This document shows positions 35,629 through 46,879 of a stretch of 64,000 nt of DNA, piece after piece (within the stretch, counting starts at the first letter, position 1; each line of letters starts with the position of its first letter). Under the pieces are notes generated by a model. It was not told where the DNA came from and ran no database searches. It was given only the letters and a program-made list of their open reading frames with translations. Both the position numbers and the translations under genes were made by a program. Source of the stretch: Sodiomyces alkalinus F11 (taxonomy: Eukaryota > Ascomycota > Sordariomycetes > Glomerellales > Plectosphaerellaceae); NCBI RefSeq assembly GCF_003711515.1, contig NW_021167083.1:2305048-2369047 (forward strand), given 5' to 3'.

Positions 35629-37625
35629 ATACTTCCCCCGACTAGTAAGATTCCCCGTAAGACACGAATATATAATAAGTATAAGGATAGGTAATAGAGT
35701 CTAGTATATATTCGAAGACTATATAAACGACTAGATGTAGCACGAGTAATATAAGATAATATAAAATCCCTAGACCTACCCGCCCGTATTTTTATCTAAT
35801 CGAGAGGATAGTAGTATATTAAGACGTATCGCGACGTCGCTAGATACTTACCTAAGAACTTCCGAACTTACGAGTAGTATCACAATTTATCGCTATTCCT
35901 ATCCGCGGAATAGCGTAGTTTAGTATAGGAATAGAAGGCTATAGCTATATACTACCTAGCTTAGATAATAATTAAGGGAGATAACCCAGTAAAACTAAGA
36001 AATTTAGACCGAGATATTAAAAAGGTATAGGCTAATCCCTAGGCATAGGAGGTATAGGTAGTAGTATATTATATATAGATAAAGGGAATAGCTTAGAAGA
36101 CGAAGGAGTAGGATAAGGAATAGATAGCGATTATTAGGCGTATAAGAAACAGTAACTTTTTATTAAAGGAGGAGAATAGTTTAGATATATACTATAGGGT
36201 ATTAGCGGAAACTACTAAGTTTAGATACAAGGAGGATCCCTTATATTACACGGCAGACTAGAAGGAGAAGGAGTTAGACCTAAATAGGAAGTGGAGAATA
36301 GATATAAAGGGCTATACTATAAATAATCCCGTAAAACTAATATACGGAGACGATAATTTCGTACTAACTAAAGGCATTACGGTAATAAACACACCCTAGC
36401 CGTAAGCGACGCTAAAGACTAACTTAACCGCTATCGTGGGTACTAGGATATCGGTAATTGCTTAATAGGAACCGTAGTAGAAGTAAATATAGCTATAGAT
36501 AGTTACCGTAAAAGGAATATAAGTATAGTATCCGATACCTAAGATCTCGAATATTATAGCGCTCCCGTAGATACCTTTATTTCCCACCCTAATAAGTATA
36601 ACTATAGCGGGGACTAAACACTTCAATAACCCCGCGGTTACCGGACTATCCGGTATATAGGCCGTAACGTTTCCGGTTAATACTAATCGCTAGGATAAAG
36701 CTACTATCTAGTAAATATTTATAGATTAGTTATACGCGGTAGCGGGATCTACTAGAAAGAAAGACTAGTATTTAAAGACTAGAGTCGATAATGTTCTCTC
36801 TTCTATGATTTTCGACTATAAAGACCTAATAGATAGACTAAGAGTAAAGATAGCGGTAAAGGATAAGTATATTAAACACTACGTTATCGCCCTAACCCTA
36901 AAAGATAATAGTATTATCGGGCTATATTAGCTAAACACTCTAAACAGGAATAATATCGTGCGAGAGATTATAAACTAAAAACAGGACGGTATCGCTAATA
37001 GGCACCGTAAGCGCCTTATATCCCTAAGCGATATTACCGAGTTTACGAATATAAAGCCCGATAAGAAACAGAAAACGACCTAGACCACTCCTATTATATA
37101 GCTATAGGTGTCGCCGGTAAGTATATAGATACTCGAGCAGAAGACCGATAAGAGACTTAACCGCCTAGATAAAAGGCTCGATAACTCGGAAGCTATAATA
37201 GTAAATAACTTTATAAATTTAGTAAAAATATTATAATCACCATAAAAACCCTAGACGAGTATATACAGATAATAATAGGTAAATTCTAAGGTATAGAGGA
37301 AGATATATAGATCGTAATCGACGATATTAAGACCCTGGTATATAACGAAGCGATCACGGACCGTTAAATTATATCGCTTAAACAGGAGATGAATAAGATC
37401 CTCTAGCACCTTAACCTGTATTTAACTACCACCTTAACCGCCATCTTAATAATATAATAACCTTACATACCGACTAATACTACCTAGAAATAGACTAATA
37501 TAAATAACCCCGGTTAAGTAACCATTAAGCAGAATAAGGTATAGACTATAAATATATAGACTATACCGGATTAGACCGACGACTGGGACTAAGGAGGCCA
37601 CGCTATAATCTATTAGTTTTCTTAA
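35629..37625 (+). pseudogene. Extra sense ORF downstream of gypsy-3 pol
   Basis: One plus-strand frame stays protein-like for over 1.6 kb with only TAG/TAA (Gln- or Trp-derived) interruptions. It begins near an ATA at 35629 and changes frame once around 37240. Recognisable segments include ARYLPKNFRTYE near 35850, LDLNRKWRIDIKGY near 36270, DLIDRLRVKIAVKDKYIKH near 36815, and a C-terminal helical part (KRLNRLDKRLDNSEAI near 37150). The length would be about 660 residues. No known domain was recognised. It lies where the gypsy-1 and gypsy-2 antisense ORFs lie but runs in sense. It could be an accessory or envelope-position gene, or a displaced gag. Signal peptides or membrane segments are not evident. 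Confidence 0.55.
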
Positions 37626-37789
37626 ACTAAGCGGATATGATCCCGTTTTATTTCCGACTTTATAACTTTTATTATCTCTTTTATCCGTTATTACACTGTA
37701 GCTTAGTATAGTTTTACTTATAAATAAGTCTTTTCTAACGGATAGTCGCGATATATATAATCGGGACGATTACTTTTACGGGGGAGGGT

Positions 37790-38030
37790 ATTTACTACGC
37801 TATATATACTAGCCTACTAGTACGTGGAGATAGCACGGAGTGCTATAGTTTATTCTAGCTTAGTTAGATAGGTAGCTTAGTCAGGAGACTGCCGAGGTAT
37901 ATCTATTATACCTCTGCAGGCAAGCTCGTAGAGCTTACGACCTCTCCTTAAATCCATCTTCAGTTCTTATATCTTCTTAACAGTCTTCCGCTGTGGCCGT
38001 ATTTACGGCCTGATAATAGGGGCCTTATAA
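37790..38030 (+). repeat. Probable gypsy-3 3' LTR (right end uncertain)
   Basis: Starts TATTTACTACGC (ancestral TGTTTACTACGC) directly after a polypurine tract, which is the expected layout for a 3' LTR. No partner LTR is in the window, so the right boundary, given near GCCTGATAATAGG, is a guess. Confidence 0.5.
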
Positions 38031-38079
38031 GCCAGGACCCCGGCGGTATTAACGCGGTACTATTACGGCACTGACTAGC

Positions 38080-39190
38080 TCTTATCGTTATTACCTCCCT
38101 TAAAGGTATTAATACCGCTTTTAACGTACTTAAGACCCTACTAGGCCTAGTTAGCTAGCTAATACTGCTAGAGAGCCATAACGGGATTAAGGGGGAGCTA
38201 CTTATAAGGTATTCTAAGATTAGATCTATCTTGCCCTCTAAGCATCTTATCTAACGAGATAACTCCTATACCTCTACCGACACGGTGCCGCTATAACCGT
38301 GACTAAAAGGTAACGCCCGGTTTAGGGCCCGGCTAAAAGACCGGGACGCCGTCCTTAGGCGCTCCTTAGCCTATAACTTATTAGTATAGAATTACTACGG
38401 TACTAAAAGGGGATATCTATAGCAGCGATACTAGCATTACTAATGGCCTTTACCGCTATATATACCTAATACATATCTATACGGTATTACTACTACTTCT
38501 TAGTAATAGAGGGGACCTATTAAGCTATTAGCTATATCCACCTTAACGTATATACGGCACTATTATAGTACTAAGGCGACTTATATCCTTATATAGACGG
38601 CGACTATTAGTATACTAATAATAGGCCGCGCCTATTCCCGTAGTATTAGTATAAGCTTTTATATTATCGGGGTAAGTGCCTAAACGCTTACTATAATAAA
38701 TATAACTACCCTATATTAGCGCTACGATACTACTCCGACACTACTAAGGGCTATATACAGTATAATACGAATTACGCCGCGCTTATAGCGGTGGTTATTA
38801 TTATTAGTATTAGTGTTATTAGAAGATAATATCTACGATTATTTGTATACTACTACTAAGGTACTGCTACGCCACGAAGAGAACTTATATTATACTACTA
38901 CTTTGGATTACTTATGTTTATATATAAATTAATACTATATTACCTAGTTAACCCTACGCTACTACGCTACTGCGACGCTACCCGCGAGGTACTTATGGTA
39001 AAACTCTAATAGGAAGATATCGAGAAAACTAAAGGGGTTTACTAGTTAGTATAGGCCGTAACGATATACCTATAAGACTATAAGCGGGAATAGATTAGGG
39101 GGAAAACCTATATTAAACTTATTAGCGTTATAGAAAGAAGGGGGAGGATTAAGGTATAAAGGCCTCGGGGGATATTAACTATCTAATTCT
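38080..39190 (+). pseudogene. Unidentified plus-strand coding remnant
   Basis: Plus-strand translation through RIP stops is protein-like in two successive frames. The first (about 38080-38430) has ITSLKGINTAFNVLKTLLG, LESHNGIKGELLIRYSKIR and KDRDAVLRRSLAYNLLV. The second (about 38401-39190) is rich in Tyr, many probably former Cys or His, with KGYIQYNTNYAALIA, NPTLLRYCDATREVLMVKL, EDIEKTKGVY and KTYIKLISVIERRGRIKV. I do not recognise the family. It lies between the gypsy-3 LTR and the copia-2 RNase H. It could be a DNA-transposon protein or captured host sequence. Confidence 0.45.
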
Positions 39191-39690
39191 TATAATAGGG
39201 TAGGGACTTATTCCCCTTACCTGCCGCCGGATATAGTAGGAACCTACCTAGGGGAGGCAGGAGACGCCTACCTCCCTACTCTGTTTATTAACCGAATAGA
39301 AGGAATAAAGGCATAATCCTTAAGGGATATAGGGAGACCGAGGCTAAAGAGCCGTAACTGCTATATAGCGGAAGCGCGGTAGCGCCCCCCCGGCCTTAGC
39401 TCTACCGATAAAGATTAGCTTAGACTAACTTACCTAACTACTAGCCTGCTACACTTCCTATTAGCTACTAGCCTAGAGGTAAGATCTAGATACGTAATGG
39501 GGAAGAACCGGGGCCACGTCGGCCCTATAGCGGTATCTCTCCACCTAAGGAAGTATATAGAGGTTTTCCCCGGGTTTTACCCGGGTTTTCCCCTTTATAG
39601 CTACCCGAGAAGGACCGTATAGCCTAGGAAGGCTCCTATAGATTAGTCAGGATAGCGGAGTAAGATCGATAATAATAAAAAACAGCTTTA
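39191..39690. other. No gene recognised
   Basis: RIP-mutated sequence without a recognisable frame. It holds a short direct repeat (GGTTTTCCCCGGG and GGTTTTACCCGGG units at about 39565-39595). Confidence 0.5.
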
Positions 39691-39699
39691 GTTAGATTA

Positions 39700-39849
39700 A
39701 TAATAACTATAGCTATATTACGTTAATTAGTAGACTGTTAACCTTGTTAATAAGAAGGTATAACGCCTACGAATAAGGCTACAGTATATTAATATTTATC
39801 ATTAGTACGCGTGTTAGTTAGTATAGTAAGGCCTTTTTAAGGTTATATA
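39700..39849 (+). pseudogene. copia-2 RNase H, left part
   Basis: Reads TVNLVNKKV, RLRIRL, YINIYH-YAC-LV toward the LINE-B insertion point. Joining it to the sequence after 59507 restores a copia RNase H end (VIYVNIKDIIGDSLTKVL), the pattern IDIRHHxIRxLV...YVPTKDxxADxLTKxL. The split at GGTTATATA therefore shows that LINE-B inserted into this gene. Confidence 0.8.
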
Positions 39850-40009
39850 TATCCTTCTTATAACTTATATAGGGGGACCTACGTTTTACGTGCAAACGCC
39901 CTAAACCACTCGAAACCTATATTAATCGATAGCTCTTTTCAAGCTCTATACGCGTATATACAGCCTCGTATCGCGCAGGCGCTAATTTAGGCGTATTATA
40001 TATGCGAAA

Positions 40010-41690
40010 ATGCCTGAAAATAGGCCTACGGCTCCCCTGCGTACGGGGGAAAAGTCTGATATAGCCCGTGCGCCCACGCTGACAAAGCAGCAGGCCTAGC
40101 CGCGCAGAGCCGCACCCCCGACCTCTACCTAACCACAACGCCACAAACAACAACCTACTAGCCATAACACTAGCCACAACAACGCTCCTAAAGCCCCTAT
40201 AACTATAAAGGGCCGAGGGGAGGTTAATATGGGTAATACCTCTAATACAGAGGATTTAACCCTCGCTACGCCGCTAAACTCGAAAAGGCACCTTAGCCCT
40301 TCTATACTAACTCCTAGACGTTTTTATAGGACCCGAATCGAATCCCCCTCTAATTCGGAAGCCGAAGGCGCTTTCGAAACGCCCTCTAGGGCCCCCCTGC
40401 TTCTAGGGCCCCCCCCCCTGCTAAAAAGCCGAGCCTTTTAGGCTCTAAATAGACTAAAAGGGTGCGTAGTATAGCTAAAGCCCCTGGAGAAACCTCGGCT
40501 AAGCCCTAGAAGTCGACTGGTTTAGCTAGTAAGATATAGGCTAAGGAACTACTCTAATAGGCTCTTTAGCTACTTTAATAGGCCTAGACTCTTAACCCTG
40601 CCCCCTCGATTAAGGCCCTATCCGTAGGGTTTAAATCTACTATCGACGGAGCGCTAGAAGTCTCCTAGCCCCCTATACTCGAATAGAAGGTCGACAAGCT
40701 AGTCTAGGCAGTTCGTAGGCTTATAGAATAGTAGCCTAAACCCCTTTATAGCGAGGCTTTGAGGGGGAAAAAAGGCCCTACCCAGGCCCCTATTTTAGGG
40801 GCTCTAGTAGCTCCAGCACCGTTAACCCCTCTCCCCCTAGCACCCCTCCTAATAGACCCTAAAAAGGTCCCTAAGGTTATTTTATAGTCTATAGTAGGGG
40901 CATCGATTCCTACGGAAAACTTCGACCCCCTTGCGTTTCGGAATAAGCTTACTAAGGCCCTAAAAGTCCCTACTATTACGGCATTAGCCTATCGACTAAC
41001 AGGAACCTTATTTTAACCACGGGGCCAAAATATAGTATTTAATAGCTCCTAGCCTCGTAGAAATAGTGGTTTAAAGAGCTAAACCTCCCCCTCTAGCCCC
41101 CCTAGCCTATAGGCGACTAGTTTAAGCTTATTATTGAATAGGTGCCTTCTAGAGCCTTTAGGGGCGGCGATACCCCTTTACCCGACCCTTCCGAGCCGCG
41201 GTAAGAGGCTCTAAACCGAAGCCTATAACAGGGCCTAGGTCTATAGGACCTAGCTACCGAACTCGGCACCTTTATCCCTATTAGGGTAGTAGGGAAGCCT
41301 CGGTGGCTAGGAGCTCTAAACGCGTTTTACGGCATAGTGGTTATTTCTATGCCCTCCACTAAAGAACAGAAGTACTACCTAAATAGGGGCTCTATACAGC
41401 TAGCTAGAGGCTAAAGGTCTATAAATATAGGCCTATAACCCTTAGAACCCAGTGTTTTAACTACTGGAAATTCGGGTATACCCGGGGGACCTGTAAAGGC
41501 CTAGTTACCTGCCCTATCTTTGCCGTTAAAGGCTATAGGGAGGAATACCACTACTATAACGAGTATAAAGAATACGGAGACTATAAGTATAAGACGTATA
41601 AGTGCTATAACTACGAGGGAGAGTACCACCCCTTTAGTAGGGACTATGAGGTCTTTTAAGCTATAAAGCTCTAAATTCTATAAATAAAGG
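40010..41690 (+). pseudogene. LINE-B ORF1 (broken)
   Basis: Collinear with LINE-A ORF1. The N-terminus is basic, an open stretch around 40229-40441 contains SRAPLLLGPPP, and the C-terminal CCHC cluster lies at 41450-41660 (CFNYWKFGYTRGTCKGL, then YKCYNYEGEYHPF). The ATG is lost. It has more RIP stops than LINE-C. Confidence 0.7.
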
Positions 41691-41699
41691 GCCTTTTAG

Positions 41700-42530
41700 T
41701 TCGAAAGATATCCAGTTTATTTAGTATAACGTCGATAAACAGGCCCTAGCATAAGAGGCTATCCTAGAATAGGCTTTAGAACCTTTGGCTGATATAGTCC
41801 TTATTTAGAAATTAGCCTCCGTCTCGAAACTAGAAGGGTGGTTTATTCGGAACCACTATGCTTTCTATACTGTTATACCTATATCCTATACAACCTAGTT
41901 TTTCTCTATTAAGCCTAGGGTCCTTACTTATATAAGAAAGGGCTCTAGTATCCGTTTTTTACACCGCGACGACCTTCTAAACGATATAGACGTATAGATT
42001 ATAGAGGTTTATTATCTATAGACCTTTTATATTCTATACGTCTATAATTAGATAGAATAGGACCCCGAAATGATAGGCCGAGGGCGGCCCTCTAAACGTC
42101 TTCCACTTTTACCTCGTCCACTTCTTCTTCTTTTCCCTCCTTTTTAGGCCCTAGAAGCCGGCCCTGGACCGAAGATCAAGTGCTTTGGGGCCTGTAGGTC
42201 CCTAAGGCTACCCTTATTATAGGGGACTTTAATAGAAACCACTAGTAGTGGAACAGAGCTACTACTAACTAGGCTTTTATAAGGGCCTAAGCCCTAGTAG
42301 ACTAGTTAGATAGCCTCGGAGCTACCTATTTAGTAGATTCTGAAGAGGTTAACCCGAACGGGGGGATCTTTTTTAGGTATAATCTTCGTTAAGAGTTAGT
42401 TATAGACCTAGCCTTTTACACGCCCAGTTTTAATCGTCTCCGTTTCGATAAGTGGGAACATATGGAAAATACTGTATTTTTACACCGCGCTATCCTCCTT
42501 TCGGCTACCGTTTTAGGCTTTAAAGGTCCC
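41700..42530 (+). pseudogene. LINE-B ORF2, endonuclease part
   Basis: YNVDKQALA near 41728, FSIKPRVLTYIRKGS near 41905, LIIGDFNRNH near 42215 and YTPSFNRLRFDKWE near 42420. This is an apurinic-type endonuclease collinear with LINE-A. It is interrupted by LINE-C at ATAAATAGGTCT and resumes at 48748. A frame across the LINE-B/LINE-C junction (42462-42656) is an artefact. Confidence 0.75.
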
Positions 42531-42720
42531 ATAAATAGGTCTTTTTTTTGTTTTTTATTTGGCGTATACAGCCCTAAAGCTATGGCGCGGCGCCTTTTGC
42601 CCTATAGGCTTAAGGCTAGAATAAGCTATAGTAAAGAGTGGAGTAGTAGTAAATAAAGGAAATCCTCCGTAACAGTCTGCCTACTATCCCGAAAAACAGG
42701 TAAAAAACCAAAACAGAAAA

Positions 42721-45700
42721 CTAGACCGTAGGATCCGAGATTTGCGTCCTATACCACTCCGCCTAGGCTGTTTTAGTAGCTAAAAGATAGGCCTCTAAGG
42801 CCTGTATGCCTCTTTTAGTTCCGAATAATAGCGGCAGGGATAGCGGTAGGCCTGCTAGGGCTTCCCGCAGGGCTTTTCGTTCTTTTTTATAAAACGGGCA
42901 GGAAAGAATAAGGTGGGCTGTATCCTATATAGGGGAGCCGGGACAGGAATAGCGGTCGTTGGCGTAGTTTCGGGCCCTTTTTTAGTGGGATTCTAGGTAT
43001 CCGAAGCCGGTTTTTAACTAAATAAAAGCCGACTTTACCAACCTAGGGCCCTGTATCGGTAGTGGTTTTCGGGAAAAGCGGAGGTTATCTCGGACTAGGC
43101 GCCTATAAAGGCGGCCTAAACACACCGATTTACTCCTTTTTTCCGCCTCTTCCTCTTCGTTCCATAAAGCCTTCTAGTCTCGAACTAGGGCCTTGTTAAT
43201 CCGGCGTTTTAAGTGGCTAACGGTAACTAAGCTAATAGATTTAGTAGCTTTTTTAGGGTCTAACGCCTGTTTAGCTGCCTTATCCGCTAGTTCGTTCCCT
43301 TCTAACCCTATATACGAAGAGCACCACTATATAAAGACTAAAGTGCCCTGTTATTTAAGATATTAGATAAGGGTCTTAGCCTCTATAGCCCATTACGAGG
43401 AGCGCTAAAGCTTCTGAATGGCTGCCTATAAATCGCGAAAATATAGTATTCTAGGGGCCTAGGCGACTATTCTAGGGCAGTGTAAAGGGCCTAAAGAATA
43501 GCGTACAATTCGGCGTCGGTAACTTCGGCAGAGTCCCCTAGGTTAATACCTATAGCTCTATAGGGCCTGCCGGTACTAGCTAGCTATATAATAGCAGCTA
43601 TAGCCTACGGAGGCCCTATAGGAGGCCTTATAGGGTGGCCTACGGAACCGTCGGTGTAGAAAACTGAGACCCACTCGCCTAGGGATTATTATATATCTTT
43701 AAGGGCTTCGAGGTGGGCTGTTTTTGGGTCTTAGGTGCCGGAGTCGGCATTATCCGTGGTTTTAAGCCGTTCCTTTAGAGAAAAAAGGGCCTAAGGTCTG
43801 CTATAGGCTCGGAGGCCTAGGGGGCCTCCTACCTAGCTACCGGGCCCTGTATCCCCCAGGACTGCCCTACTAAGGCTACTAATTCTAGGCCTAGCTTATA
43901 AAGCTATGTGGGGGGCTATAGGTTTTATAGGCGGGCGAGGTCTTCTCCTAGCTCCCCTAGAAGCTAGCGTCTAATAGAGTGGTTCGGTAAGAACCTTAAG
44001 GAGCTAAAGACATAAAGCCTATTAGATCTAGTTAACCGAATCGAAGCTAGAGGGACTGCTGCTTCTAGTTCTAGAGGCCGTAAGGGGGCCCCACTAAAAG
44101 CCCCTAGAGCCCTGACTAGAGCGCCGTATTATAGGCATTCTAGGCGGTCGACTAGGTGCTTTTAAGGTGATTTAGGGTCCCACTATAGCTACAAGCTAAA
44201 GTCAGCTAGTAAGGCTATACAGGCTATATATAGCTGCCGTAGGGCCTTAAAAGAAAGGCCCTTCTACGAGCTAGCTAGCCTGTGGAGTCTACTTAAGGCC
44301 CCTATAGCTGAATTTAGGCGTTCTTCGATATAGGGTTTAAAGGATAGCTTAGGGTTAAACCAGACCCCTAGCCACCTAATAGCACCTAGCGTAGGTTTAA
44401 CTAAGTACCGCCCTATAATAACCGGGGCGTCTTTAACAGAGCGTTTTCGGTGGAAGTAAATAGGCTCTGTTTTATCCAGGTCGAAAAGAACGTGGTTATT
44501 ATTAGCTGCTTCGAAAAGGGAGGCTACGGCTCTTTCTAGGATCTTACAGTTTTGCCTAGCCGACGTAAACACTATAGATAGCTAAAAATCGTCTATATAG
44601 GATAACTAAAGACCTGTAAAATCCGGCCCCGCTATAACCTTTCTAATATAAACTAGGAATTGGATAGGGGAAACCGGGGAGCCTTATAGGACCCCTATAT
44701 TCAGCTGGGTAGGCTACTAAACCTAGCCCTCGAAGGCTAGTTAGATACGCCTATTTTCTATAAAGGAGGCTACCCATCTAACTAGATTCGAGGGTACTTA
44801 GAGCTCTTAAACAGTTCTTAGTAGCTAAGGGCAGGCGATATAGTCGAAGGGTCCTTTAATATCTAAAAATAGCGTAGAAATTACGGCGTTTTGCCGTGAT
44901 TTACCCTGTTTTTCGATATAGTGGAGGAGAAGAAGGGCCGTATCGATAGCGGATCGTTATTTTCTACCCCCTATCTGACTAGGGTGTAGAAGGTCGTCGC
45001 GGGTATTAGCTAAAAAGCTTAGTCTAGTAGCTATAACCCTCTCGAGGACTTTACCTAAGTAGTTTAGAAAGGCTATAATCCTATAAGACTTAGGATTAGA
45101 ATAGTCCTTCTTCCCCGGCTTTAGTAGAATAACCCCTAGGGCCTTTTTCTAGTAGATAGAGTGGTAGCCTGCTAAAAATAAAGCTGAGTAGGCCTTGAAG
45201 AAGGGCCCGGAAATAGCCTTATAGGCCTATTAGATCGGCTATAAGCTTATCCTATTAGGCCCTAGGGCTTTCCCCTTAGTAGCTTTAAAGATAGCGCGTT
45301 ATAGTTCGGCAGCCTATAAGCTAGGCTACTCCCACGGTCTTCTAAGGCCCTTACTGCGTGATCTAGTTAGGCTTTAGGGGCCGTTAGAAGGGTTAGAGGG
45401 GCCTAGGTCCCTCGAAGGGCCTGGAAATACAGGGGCTTTAGGGGCGTCGGTAGTGGAAGGAAGAGGAAGAGGAAAAAGGGTCTGAATAAGGGCGTTGCAT
45501 TTTTTATCGAAGGCGTAGGCTTCTAGCTTCGTAGGCGTTTGAATCGGTGGGATTTTAGCGTTTAGGCCGCTCTTTATGTAGCTATAGGCCTCAAGGATCT
45601 CAGGGCCTTAAGCGTTAGCTAGGAAGGCCTCCTAGTAGTTCTTGTTTAATGTTTTTACTGCCCTATAATAGGCGTTTCGAGCCTTTTTCCAGGTAGGTTC

Positions 45701-46875
45701 TAGAGCCGCTAGCCGGGTAGCTAAGGTCCCCTTTTTAGCTTTTCTAAAAACCCTAAAAGCCCTATTAGCTATTTTTCGTAGGGCTTTTAGCTCTTAGGTC
45801 CACCACGGTTTCGAACGCTTCACTACCCTTAGCTCCGGCATAGAGGCCTTAATAGCTAGGGACATAGTATCCGATAGGTAGCGACCTATAGAGTCCTAGT
45901 CCGAAGCGTGGATAGCCTTTTACAGCTATTAGTCAAGGCTAAGTTCTAGGCTCTTTAGGGTGCTAGTAAATAGGTTCTAGTCCGCTAGCGTATAATTATA
46001 GGCCGGTGGAAGGGATCTATTTATACGACCTTTAGAGCCTAGAATAGAGGCTACAATCAGGATAGCGCGGTATAAAGAGGGAGTATTTTCGATAGATTCC
46101 CACTTATAAAAGCGGAGACGATTAAAGCCGGGCGTGTAAAATACTAGGTCTATAACCGCCTCTTAGCGAAGAGTAGACCTAGAAAATGTCCCCCCGTTTA
46201 GGTTAACTTCTTCAGGGTCCACTAAACAGGTGGCCTTAAGGCTATTTAACCAGTCTACTAAGGCCTAGGCCTTAATAGAAGCCTGATTCGTAGCAGCCCC
46301 GTTCCACTACTAGTAGTTCCTGTTAAAGCCCCCTATAATAAGGGTCGGCTTAGGGACCTAAAGGCCTTATAGCACGCGATCTTCGGTCCAGGGTCGGCTT
46401 CTAGAGCCTAAAAAAGAAGGAAAAGAAGAAGAGGTCGAAGAGGTAAACGGGGTAGGGCTAGGAGGCCATATAAGCCCTCTACCTATTATCTCGGGGTCCT
46501 CTTCTATCTAATTATAGACGTTTAGGATATAGAAGGTCTATGGATAATACACCTCTATCAGCTACGCGTCTATATTATCTAGAAGGTCTTCGCGGTGTGA
46601 AAAATCGATACCCGAGCCCTTTCTTATATAAGTAAGGACCCTAGGCTTAATAGAAAAGACTTAGGTTTTCCGAGGCGTAGGTATAATAGTATATAAGGCC
46701 GGGTGGTTACGAATATACTACCCTTCTGGTTTCGGGACGCAGGAGGGTTCCTGGATAAGGACTATATTAGCCGAAGCCTCTAAAGCCTATTCTAGGATAG
46801 CTTCCTACGCCGGGCCCTGTTTATCGACGTTATACTAAGTAAACCGGATTTCCTTTAAACTAAACGACCCTTTAT
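42721..46875 (-). pseudogene. LINE-C ORF2: endonuclease-RT-RNase H (broken)
   Basis: Endonuclease YNVDKQGPA near 46830 and LIIGGFNRNY near 46325, where GDFN has become GGFN. Basic linker near 45800. RT YIDDF at 44600-44588 with both catalytic Asp intact. RNase H FYTDGSVGHP near 43655. C-terminal Cys/His motif near 42960-42900. The stop is TAG (42723-42721) after SDPTV. Codon 42750 is CAA where LINE-A has TAA, which dates that change as RIP. A 102-codon stretch (44572-44264) in the RT thumb region is still open. Confidence 0.82.
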
Positions 46876-46879
46876 TTAT

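Larger units (their letters stand above)
31522..38030 (+). mobile_element. gypsy-3: 5'-incomplete Ty3/gypsy element
   Basis: Begins inside pol, right after the LINE-A tail. It contains RT, integrase and a chromodomain-like C-terminus to about 35400, then an additional sense ORF (35629-37625), a polypurine tract (ACGGGGGAGGG, 37779-37789) and the start of a 3' LTR. Gag and the 5' LTR were not found left of LINE-A. No second copy of its LTR is in the window, so the right boundary is approximate. Confidence 0.65.
39850..42542 (+). mobile_element. LINE-B, 5' segment
   Basis: Full-length family member split by LINE-C and gypsy-2. It starts at the same 5' sequence as LINE-A. The target duplication AAGGTTATATA is seen at 39839-39849 and 59497-59507. 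The three segments (39850-42542, 48748-51269, 58501-59498) add up to about 6.2 kb, matching LINE-A and LINE-C. The segment ends with ATAAATAGGTCT (42531-42542), repeated at 48736-48747 after LINE-C. Confidence 0.88.

Noticed and set aside
42462..42656. 64-residue plus-strand ORF
   Set aside because: It crosses the LINE-B/LINE-C junction and reads LINE-C antisense, so it is a chance frame.
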